NCBI GenBank assembly: GCA_964596105.1
Contig: CAZQRT010000064.1
Span: 1-7,114 of the forward strand
Reading direction: 5' to 3'
Source of the DNA: CAJUOR01 sp964596105
GTDB lineage: Bacteria > Bacillota_I > Bacilli_A > Erysipelotrichales > Coprobacillaceae
DNA length: 7,114 nucleotides
Positions within the stretch are counted from its first letter, which is position 1. Every line of letters begins with the position of its first letter. Positions 1 through 4,959 of this stretch are shown one piece after another. The notes under the pieces were generated by a model. It was not told the DNA's origin. It made no database searches and worked only from the letters and a program-made list of their open reading frames with translations. The position numbers were made by a program, and so were the translations under genes.

Positions 1-68
1 TCCTGGGTGAGGAAGCCAGCCCGGATTTACTCGATGAGTTATTCAGCCGCTTTTGTATCGGCAAATAA
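1..68 (+). CDS. mnmE: tRNA uridine-5-carboxymethylaminomethyl(34) synthesis GTPase MnmE, C-terminal end only
   Basis: This is the last 21 complete codons of a gene that begins left of the window (bases 1-2 finish a cut codon; TAA stop at 66-68). The visible peptide reads LGEEASPDLLDELFSRFCIGK. The family is known to end in a helix with pattern DLLDxIFSxFCIGK, and the final Cys of the FCIGK motif is essential in the MnmE family. MnmE, with MnmG, modifies the wobble uridine (U34) of certain tRNAs in the cytoplasm, using GTP hydrolysis and a folate one-carbon donor. In many Firmicutes mnmG follows directly; here the next gene is convergent and unrelated. Identification rests on 21 residues, but the ending is highly diagnostic. 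Confidence 0.9.
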   Translation, partial: LGEEASPDLLDELFSRFCIGK

Positions 69-93
69 AAAAGGACAGCGAATAGCTGTCCTT
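63..93 (-). terminator. Rho-independent terminator of the prepilin peptidase gene
   Basis: A perfect 9-bp inverted repeat, AAGGACAGC (71-79) and GCTGTCCTT (85-93), surrounds a 5-nt loop. Read on the minus strand it is followed by a T-rich run (the complement of A67-A72 and beyond), as expected for a terminator of the minus-strand gene. On the plus strand the hairpin is followed by AAATCCC, so it is a poor terminator for mnmE. The TAA stop of the minus-strand gene (92-94) overlaps the base of the stem. Confidence 0.8.
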
Positions 94-490
94 AAATCCC
101 TAAACTGATGATCAGACCGAGGCTCATAAAAGGCACGAAAGGAATCCGGAGATTCTTTTGGTAGCGCAAAAGGGCGAACAGGCAGGCGCTGTAAACCGCG
201 ATATGCATCGCGACATAGAGCTTTTCAACCCCCAGCATAAATCCCGCCGCCACCGCCAGCTTGATATCCGCGAAACCCATGCATCCCGGCCACAGCCAGT
301 AAAGCATAAGCATGAAAAACGGAATGATCAAAGCGCCGTAAAGACGGAAGGACAAAGAATGCGGACACAAAAGCCCTAACATCACGATTACAATATGACC
401 GCAGTCCGGCACCTCCATGGTTTTTATGTCCTTGACCGACATCATCAGCAGGGTTAAAACAAAAACCAGATCAATGAAAAATACCCTCAT
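92..490 (-). CDS. Small A24-family prepilin peptidase (type IV leader peptidase catalytic domain only)
   Basis: The 132-residue, very hydrophobic protein has the two aspartate motifs of family A24 membrane aspartic peptidases: DIKTMEVPD at 21-29 (like the family's D-x-[RK]-x-x-x-[IV]-P, catalytic D21) and GFADIKL at 72-78 (variant of GxGD, catalytic D75). The C-terminal IPFVPFMSLG (116-125) also fits the family's IPFxPxxxLG signature. Such enzymes cleave leader peptides of type IV pilins or competence pseudopilins at the membrane. The protein is about half the length of a full prepilin peptidase and lacks the N-terminal methyltransferase and Cys-pair domain, as in short A24 homologues. Start ATG 490 is supported by GGAAAGGG (499-506) 8 nt upstream. 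No pilin or assembly ATPase gene is nearby, so its substrate is unknown. Confidence 0.85.
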   Translation of the reverse strand: MRVFFIDLVFVLTLLMMSVKDIKTMEVPDCGHIVIVMLGLLCPHSLSFRLYGALIIPFFMLMLYWLWPGCMGFADIKLAVAAGFMLGVEKLYVAMHIAVYSACLFALLRYQKNLRIPFVPFMSLGLIISLGI

Positions 491-540
491 GATACGATCC
501 CTTTCCGGGACTTGAACAAAGACATTTCACATCGCTGCCA

Positions 541-553
541 TTGTATCATACAA
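541..553. promoter_or_regulatory. Inverted repeat in the divergent intergenic region, possible operator or promoter element
   Basis: TTGTATCATACAA is a perfect inverted repeat (6-bp arms, 1-nt centre) lying between the divergent prepilin peptidase and alpha-galactosidase genes. It includes TATCAT (544-549), which matches the sigma-A -10 consensus at five of six positions and sits about 27 nt before the galactosidase ATG. The best -35 I can place (AAGACA, 519-524) needs a long 19-nt spacer. The site could be a -10 box overlapped by an operator, or chance; there is no experimental support in the sequence. Confidence 0.3.
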
Positions 554-575
554 GAAAGGGGAAAGGAATGATAAT

Positions 576-2615
576 ATGGCGATTGTTTACCATGAAAACA
601 GTCAGACGTTTCATTTATACAACGAGGAAATCAGCTACATCTTTAAAGTCTTGAAAAACGGTCATTTAGGCCATGTCTACTTCGGGAAAAAAGTCAATGA
701 TCGCGACGATTTTTCCCGCGTTGATGTCAATCTTCCCAGAGCCATCGCGCTTTACCAGGATGATCGCGCTTTTTCTCTAGAGCACATCCGCCAGGAGTAT
801 CCGGTTTTTGGCAGCGGCGATATGCGTCATCCCGCCTTTGTCATTAGCCAGGAAGACGGCAGTGAGCTGGCTGACTTTGTCTATACCGGATATCATCTCT
901 ACGAGGGCAAGGCCGATCTTCATCCCCTGCCGCATGTCTACGGTGATGATTTCACCAGCCTGGATGTCTATTTGTATGATGAGAAAATCCAGGTGGAGAT
1001 GGTTTTGCGTTACAGTATCGCCGATCATTTAGCTGTTATTACCCGCAGCGTCCGGTTTGAAAACAAAGGCCCGCAAAGCGTGGCTTTAAAGAAAGTCATG
1101 AGCTTTTCTCTGGACCTTCCCGACTGTGANNNNNNNNNNNNNNNNNNNNNNNNNNNNNNNNNNNNNNNNNNNNNNNNNNNNNNNNNNNNNNNNNNNNNNN
1201 NNNNNNNNNNNNNNNNNNNNNNNNNNNNNTATGACACCACGCGCGTCATGATGGGCATCAACCCGCAGCAGTTTTCCTGGCAGCTGCAGGACTCTTTCCA
1301 AAGCCCCGAAGCCTTGTTAGTCTATAGCGATTCGGGCATGGCGAAAATGAGCCAGACGTTCCATGAAATCCTGCGTGAGCATGTCGCCCGCGGCTACTGG
1401 CGGGATAAAGAAAGACCAGTCCTCATCAATAACTGGGAAGGCACCCTCTTTGATTTCAATGAAGAGAAAATCCTCGCCATGGCCAGGATTGCCAAAGAAC
1501 TGGGCATCGAGCTGTTTGTCCTTGATGACGGCTGGTTCGGGCGCCGCAACAATGATTTTGCCGGACTGGGCGACTGGGTGCCAAACCTGGAAAAACTGCC
1601 CTCCGGAATCGCCGGCCTGGCCGACAAGATCCATGATATGGGGCTGATGTTCGGCCTGTGGTTTGAGCCGGAAATGGTCAATGAGGATTCCGATTTGTTT
1701 TCTTTGCATCCCGAGTGGCGGCTGGAAACCCCCGGCCGGAAAGTCTCGGCGGGGCGCCACCAGTACGTTTTAGACATGGCCAATCCTGAAGTTGTCGATT
1801 ATCTGTATGAGATGATGAGCCCGGTTTTAAGCCACCTCGATTATGTGAAATGGGACATGAACCGGTCGCTCTCGGAGGTTTACTCGCGGGCTTACCCGAA
1901 AGAAAAGCAGGGGGAAATCTACCACCGCCATATTTTAGGGGTTTATGATTTATATGACCGTCTGACCAAAGCTTTCCCGAAGATTTTGTTTGAGTCCTGC
2001 GCCAGCGGCGGGGGACGGTTTGACGGCGGCATGCTTTACTACGCCCCGCAGGCCTGGGTCAGTGACAATACCGACGCCGTGGAAAGATTAAAAATCCAGT
2101 ACGGCTCCTCTTTGGTTTATCCGCTGTCTTCTTTCGGGGCGCATGTTTCCGCTTCCCCGAACCACCAGCTTCATCATGAAACGCCGTTGAGCACCCGCGC
2201 CAATGTCGCTTATTTCGGCACTTTCGGCTATGAGCTGGATCTCACGAAGCTAGAGGAGAAAGAAGAAGTCAAGGCGCAGATCGCTTTTATGAAAAAATAC
2301 CGCCGGCTGTTTCAGTTCGGGCGCTTTTACCGTTTAAGAAGTCCGTTTGAGCATAATGACGCCGCCTGGATGGTCTGTGATGAAAACACCGCCATTGTCG
2401 GCTACTACCGCATAATGGCGACGATTAATGACAGCTATCACCGGGTGAAATTAAGAGGGCTTGATCCAAACGCCTATTACCGCTATGGGGATACTGTTTA
2501 CGGCGGGGATGAATTAATGTACATCGGTTTAAATGTCAGCGACGGGACCAGCGGCGAAGGTGAACCGGCGGGTGATTACGCGAGCCGGCTTTATGTGTTT
2601 GAGAAAATTCAGTAA
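576..2615 (+). CDS. Alpha-galactosidase, glycoside hydrolase family 36 (interrupted by assembly gap)
   Basis: The enzyme releases alpha-1,6-linked galactose from melibiose, raffinose and stachyose. No signal peptide is visible, so it is cytoplasmic. An N-terminal beta-sandwich region (1-184) precedes the gap. The catalytic barrel carries NNWE (285-288), LDDGWFG (316-322), KWDMNR with presumed nucleophile D427, FESCASGGGRFD (472-483) and WVSDNTDA with presumed acid/base D497. Numbers include the placeholder residues. The 70-residue spacing between the two aspartates equals that of characterised Geobacillus GH36 enzymes (D478 and D548, from memory). Start ATG 576 has AAGGGGAAAGG upstream (556-566, 9 nt away). 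Both sides of the gap are in one frame and neither shows disruption. With placeholder Ns the product is 679 residues; relatives are about 730. No transporter or regulator gene is adjacent. Symbols such as melA, aga or rafA are used for relatives; I cannot choose. Confidence 0.95.
   Translation: MAIVYHENSQTFHLYNEEISYIFKVLKNGHLGHVYFGKKVNDRDDFSRVDVNLPRAIALYQDDRAFSLEHIRQEYPVFGSGDMRHPAFVISQEDGSELADFVYTGYHLYEGKADLHPLPHVYGDDFTSLDVYLYDEKIQVEMVLRYSIADHLAVITRSVRFENKGPQSVALKKVMSFSLDLPDCXXXXXXXXXXXXXXXXXXXXXXXXXXXXXXXXXXYDTTRVMMGINPQQFSWQLQDSFQSPEALLVYSDSGMAKMSQTFHEILREHVARGYWRDKERPVLINNWEGTLFDFNEEKILAMARIAKELGIELFVLDDGWFGRRNNDFAGLGDWVPNLEKLPSGIAGLADKIHDMGLMFGLWFEPEMVNEDSDLFSLHPEWRLETPGRKVSAGRHQYVLDMANPEVVDYLYEMMSPVLSHLDYVKWDMNRSLSEVYSRAYPKEKQGEIYHRHILGVYDLYDRLTKAFPKILFESCASGGGRFDGGMLYYAPQAWVSDNTDAVERLKIQYGSSLVYPLSSFGAHVSASPNHQLHHETPLSTRANVAYFGTFGYELDLTKLEEKEEVKAQIAFMKKYRRLFQFGRFYRLRSPFEHNDAAWMVCDENTAIVGYYRIMATINDSYHRVKLRGLDPNAYYRYGDTVYGGDELMYIGLNVSDGTSGEGEPAGDYASRLYVFEKIQ
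1130..1229. other. Assembly gap (100 Ns, placeholder length) inside the alpha-galactosidase gene
   Basis: There are exactly 100 Ns, the usual convention for a scaffold gap of unknown size. The flanking peptide ends SLDLPDC and resumes YDTTRVMMGIN. In GH36 relatives recalled from memory these segments are separated by roughly 75-80 residues, whereas the placeholder holds about 33. The true gap is therefore probably near 230 nt. The missing part should include the family's RRGASSHQxNPF segment. Confidence 0.95.
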
Positions 2616-2616
2616 T

Positions 2617-2662
2617 TAAAAAAGGCATGGCGGTTACAAAATAACCTCCATGCCATATTTTT
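2617..2662. terminator. Bidirectional terminator between alpha-galactosidase and acetyltransferase genes
   Basis: A two-part stem, GGCATGG (2624-2630) with CCATGCC (2648-2654) and an inner GGTTA (2632-2636) with TAACC (2642-2646), has one internal mismatch and a 5-nt loop CAAAA. It is followed by ATATTTTT on the plus strand and by a run of seven T on the minus strand. It can stop transcripts from both convergent genes. The acetyltransferase stop codon (2634-2636, minus) lies inside the stem. Confidence 0.85.
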
Positions 2663-3104
2663 GCGGTTTTAAGCCGAGTTTTTCATAGAAAGCCTTGGCG
2701 CTGTCGTTGCCCGCCCAGACATTCAGGGTGACATTGTAATAATCGTTGTCCCGGGCGTAGGCGAGGACATATTCATAGAGCTGTTTCCCGATGTTTTGAT
2801 GACGGCAGTTTTGATCGACACACAGGTCATCAATATAGAGGGTTTTGATCGGGGTCAGGATCGGGTCGTTTTTGTGCTGCTGATGGATACAGAAGCAGTA
2901 GCCGAGCACCTGATCTTTTTCATTGACCGCCACAAAGACCGGGCGCGTCTCATCCTGCAGGATGATTTCCAGCTGGGCGTCGGAATATTTGGTGGCGCCG
3001 GGTTTGAATAAATCAGGGCGGATGTCGTGATGAATATCGAGAACTTGTCTTAATAAAACATGCAGGCCATTTATATCATGGCTGTCAGCCTGGCGTATGA
3101 GCAT
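2634..3104 (-). CDS. GNAT-family N-acetyltransferase
   Basis: The 156-residue protein begins MLIRQADSHDI, a typical GNAT opening (I/V-R-x-A-x-x-x-D). The acetyl-CoA pyrophosphate-binding motif is at 101-106, RHQNIG, where the first Gly of the usual [RQ]xxGx[GA] is replaced by Asn. It is preceded by LYIDDLCVD, the strand of motif A. Motif B follows as LNVWAGNDSAKAFYEKLGL (about 127-145), with N133 and Y140 in the usual places, and the protein ends in a MEVIL-type strand. It transfers acetyl from acetyl-CoA to an amine; the substrate cannot be predicted. The frame is open to 3155, but I chose ATG 3104 because AAAGGAG lies 8 nt upstream and the apparent promoter sits inside the longer version. 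Confidence 0.88.
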   Translation of the reverse strand: MLIRQADSHDINGLHVLLRQVLDIHHDIRPDLFKPGATKYSDAQLEIILQDETRPVFVAVNEKDQVLGYCFCIHQQHKNDPILTPIKTLYIDDLCVDQNCRHQNIGKQLYEYVLAYARDNDYYNVTLNVWAGNDSAKAFYEKLGLKPQKYGMEVIL

Positions 3105-3112
3105 ATGTATCA

Positions 3113-3119
3113 CTCCTTT
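3113..3119 (-). promoter_or_regulatory. Ribosome binding site that fixes the acetyltransferase start
   Basis: AAAGGAG on the minus strand, 8 nt before ATG 3104, is close to the ideal Shine-Dalgarno sequence. It argues against the in-frame upstream start at 3155. Confidence 0.85.
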
Positions 3120-3126
3120 ATCTGGG

Positions 3127-3155
3127 AGTTTAATGATCCTGCGGCTTTTCGTCAA
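3127..3155 (-). promoter_or_regulatory. Sigma-A-like promoter of the acetyltransferase gene
   Basis: On the minus strand TTGACG (3155-3150, five of six consensus) and TAAACT (3132-3127, four of six) are separated by exactly 17 nt. Transcription would start near 3120, giving a short leader that begins at about the ribosome binding site. It lies back-to-back with the plus-strand promoter for the 127-residue gene. Confidence 0.6.
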
Positions 3156-3174
3156 GGCTTAAATGTTATATAAT
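3146..3174 (+). promoter_or_regulatory. Promoter upstream of the 127-residue unknown gene
   Basis: A perfect -10 box TATAAT is at 3169-3174. The -35 position (3146-3151, TTTTCG) is poor at 17-nt spacing; an overlapping TGTTATATA (3164-3172) could act as an extended -10. The expected start near 3181 leaves a leader of only about 13 nt before ATG 3194. Confidence 0.55.
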
Positions 3175-3193
3175 GGCGTTTTGGTGATGATTC

Positions 3194-3577
3194 ATGACAT
3201 TATTAGAAGAAACGCAATTACTGATTAATGATGAAAATCGCGATCCGCGCTATGGTCAGGAACTTTTCTGGCAGGAGATCACAAAGCATGAGGGGGAGAC
3301 GTTCTATACGGCTACCGGTTTAGACTTGCAGTATTCCTGCCGGGGGTATGAAATCTATTTTAACCGCAAAAGCAAATCGCTGACGCGCTCCAGTCTGGAT
3401 ATGGCTTACGCGACGCTGATCGCTTTAAGAAGGCAGCATTTGAAGGTGACCGGGCCGAAGAAACTGAAGGTTTTCGGGGCCAGTTATGTGTACGCGGTGA
3501 TGATTGGCCTGGGGCTGATCGACAAAGCCGAGACAACCCGTAAAAAGAAGGGACGGGACATTGAAATAAGCCGTTAA
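3194..3577 (+). CDS. Conserved-looking small protein of unknown function upstream of trkA
   Basis: The 127-residue soluble protein has no signal peptide or membrane segment. I do not recognise a named domain. Visible features are an acidic, helical N-terminus (1-35); a likely beta-rich middle (YTATGLDLQYSCRGYEIYFNRKSKS, about 38-62, described here by its ends YTATGL and NRKSKS) leading into a TRSSLDMAYATLIALRRQ helix; a GPKKLKVFGASYVYAVM stretch (about 87-103) that looks like a conserved motif; and a basic tail with TRKKKGR. I have a vague memory of similar GPKKLxxFGASYLYP endings in hypothetical proteins of gut Firmicutes, which is not firm enough for a family name. The ribosome binding site is weak (GGTGATG, 3183-3189). 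The gene ends 38 nt before trkA on the same strand, so co-transcription is possible. Confidence 0.8.
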   Translation: MTLLEETQLLINDENRDPRYGQELFWQEITKHEGETFYTATGLDLQYSCRGYEIYFNRKSKSLTRSSLDMAYATLIALRRQHLKVTGPKKLKVFGASYVYAVMIGLGLIDKAETTRKKKGRDIEISR

Positions 3578-3589
3578 ATAGGATATAAT
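3561..3589 (+). promoter_or_regulatory. Strong sigma-A-type promoter of trkA-trkH
   Basis: TTGAAA (3561-3566, five of six) and a perfect TATAAT (3584-3589) are separated by exactly 17 nt. The -35 box lies within the last codons of the upstream gene. Transcription would start near 3596, giving about a 20-nt leader with the AGGGGG ribosome binding site. It lets trkA-trkH be expressed independently of the upstream gene. Confidence 0.8.
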
Positions 3590-3593
3590 CCTA
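3579..3593. promoter_or_regulatory. Inverted repeat covering the trkA -10 box, candidate operator
   Basis: TAGGATATAATCCTA is a perfect inverted repeat (6-bp arms, 3-nt centre) that contains the whole TATAAT box. A repressor bound here would block RNA polymerase. It may also be chance, because an AT-rich -10 box readily forms part of a palindrome. No regulator gene is visible next to it. Confidence 0.4.
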
Positions 3594-3602
3594 ATTGTTT
3601 TT

Positions 3603-3608
3603 AGGGGG
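3603..3608 (+). promoter_or_regulatory. Ribosome binding site that fixes the trkA start
   Basis: AGGGGG sits 7 nt before ATG 3616. It supports that start rather than the in-frame TTG at 3595, which would put the ribosome binding site inside the coding sequence. Confidence 0.8.
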
Positions 3609-3615
3609 CGCGAAG

Positions 3616-4959
3616 ATGAGGATTATCGTGGTAGGTTTGGGAAAAGTCGGCGAGCTTTTAACGGACGCTCTGGCCCAGGAGCGTCATGATTTAATGGTGA
3701 TCGATGCCAATGCCGGTCTGGTCAATGATATTGTCAATCGCTATGACGTTTATGGCATTGTCGGCAATGGCGCCAATCCGGATATTTTGCGTCAGGCCAT
3801 CCAGGACGGCGCGGATATGCTGATCGCGGTGACCAGCGCCGATGAGGTCAATATCCTGGTGGGGATGATCGGCAAGCATATGGGCGTAAAGAATATCATC
3901 TGCCGGGTGCGCAACCCGGATTACGCCAAACTGAGCACGAAGGAATTCGGGTTTGCCATGATCGCCAATCCCGAACTGGAGGCGGCTAGGGAGATCTTTC
4001 GGATTTTGATGTTCCCTTCGGCCAGTCATATTGAAACCTTCGCCAAGGGCGCTGTCGAGCTGGTCGGCATGAAGATTACCCGCAGCACCCTCATCGTTCA
4101 GGAGCCTTTGAAAAGACTGCCGGCCTTTACGCGTGCCCCGATTTTAATCTGTGTCGTTTTAAGAGGCCGGGAGGTATTGATTCCGGGCGGGGATTTTGTC
4201 CTTCGTCCCGGGGATGAGATTTATGTGACGGGCAAGCACGGCGACATTACCCGTTTTGCCATGGATATCGGTCTGATGACGCAGAGTTTAAAGCAGATCA
4301 TGATCGTCGGGGGCAGCCGTATCGCTTATTACTTGTGCACTTTACTGCAGGGGCAGAATGTCCGGGTGAAGATTATTGAAAAGGATGAGAACCGCGCTTT
4401 GGAGCTGGCCAGGAATCTGCCGGGGGCGGTGATCATCGGCGGTGACGGCAGTGACATTGAACTTCTGGTTGAGGAGGGTATCGATAATACCGACGGCCTG
4501 ATCGGGCTGACCGGGATGGATGAGGAGAATATTGTCCTCGCCCTTTTGGCCCGGCAGCGGGAGGTTAAAAAGTCGATTATCAAGATCAACAACACCGCTC
4601 TGGCGCAGACGATTGCCACTCTGGATCTGGATACGACCATCTCTCCGAAAGAGCTGATCGCCAATCACATCATCGCTTATGTGCGCTCCTGTTATGCCGA
4701 TGACGAGGCCATCCTGACGGTTTACCGCCTGATGGACGGCGCGGTGGAAGCGGTGGAGTTAGTGGTGACGGAGAAGGCGCGCTGTCTCGGGCAACGGTTG
4801 AGCGATCTGCCTTTAAAGCAGGGAATTCTGATCGCGGCGGTGTTAAGAAATAATGATGTGCTGGTGCCGCGGGGCAATACGGTCATCGCCAAGGATGACC
4901 ATTTGATCGTCATTGCCCATAACAGCCGGATTGTGAAGATGAGTGACCTTTATGAATAA
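3616..4959 (+). CDS. trkA: Trk system potassium uptake protein TrkA (two RCK domain pairs)
   Basis: The 447-residue cytoplasmic protein is the regulatory, nucleotide-binding subunit that gates the TrkH K+ channel. It has two RCK_N-RCK_C halves. The first RCK_N (about 1-125) opens with MRIIVVGLGKVGE, a Rossmann GxGxxG at 7-12 and acidic D30 at the end of strand 2, typical of NAD(H) binding. The first RCK_C is about 145-220 (LIPGGDFVLRPGDEIYVTG). The second RCK_N (about 227-345) starts IMIVGGSRIAYYL with a degenerate glycine loop (GGSRIA, 232-237) and E255 in the strand 2 position. The second RCK_C is about 365-445 (LVPRGNTVIAKDDHLIVIA). Length is normal for TrkA. In Firmicutes some RCK_C domains bind cyclic di-AMP; whether this one does cannot be read from sequence. 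The gene overlaps trkH by 8 nt. Confidence 0.95.
   Translation: MRIIVVGLGKVGELLTDALAQERHDLMVIDANAGLVNDIVNRYDVYGIVGNGANPDILRQAIQDGADMLIAVTSADEVNILVGMIGKHMGVKNIICRVRNPDYAKLSTKEFGFAMIANPELEAAREIFRILMFPSASHIETFAKGAVELVGMKITRSTLIVQEPLKRLPAFTRAPILICVVLRGREVLIPGGDFVLRPGDEIYVTGKHGDITRFAMDIGLMTQSLKQIMIVGGSRIAYYLCTLLQGQNVRVKIIEKDENRALELARNLPGAVIIGGDGSDIELLVEEGIDNTDGLIGLTGMDEENIVLALLARQREVKKSIIKINNTALAQTIATLDLDTTISPKELIANHIIAYVRSCYADDEAILTVYRLMDGAVEAVELVVTEKARCLGQRLSDLPLKQGILIAAVLRNNDVLVPRGNTVIAKDDHLIVIAHNSRIVKMSDLYE

Noticed and set aside
158..379. Plus-strand 73-residue reading frame opposite the prepilin peptidase
   Set aside because: It is a shadow of the peptidase gene, with no ribosome binding site and no recognisable protein features.
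1317..1783. Two long minus-strand reading frames opposite the alpha-galactosidase
   Set aside because: They are antisense shadows of a well-conserved GH36 catalytic domain, with no promoter or ribosome binding site.
3105..3155. A 17-residue N-terminal extension of the acetyltransferase
   Set aside because: The region holds the ribosome binding site and promoter of the gene, and the GNAT fold begins at MLIRQAD.
3595..3615. An upstream TTG start for trkA adding MFLGGAK
   Set aside because: The ribosome binding site AGGGGG would fall inside the coding sequence, the predicted transcript starts near 3596, and TrkA proteins start at MRIIVVG-type sequence.
3578..3615. A K+- or cyclic di-AMP-sensing riboswitch ahead of trkA
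   Set aside because: Only 38 nt separate the genes and the predicted leader is about 20 nt, too short for any known riboswitch of that type.
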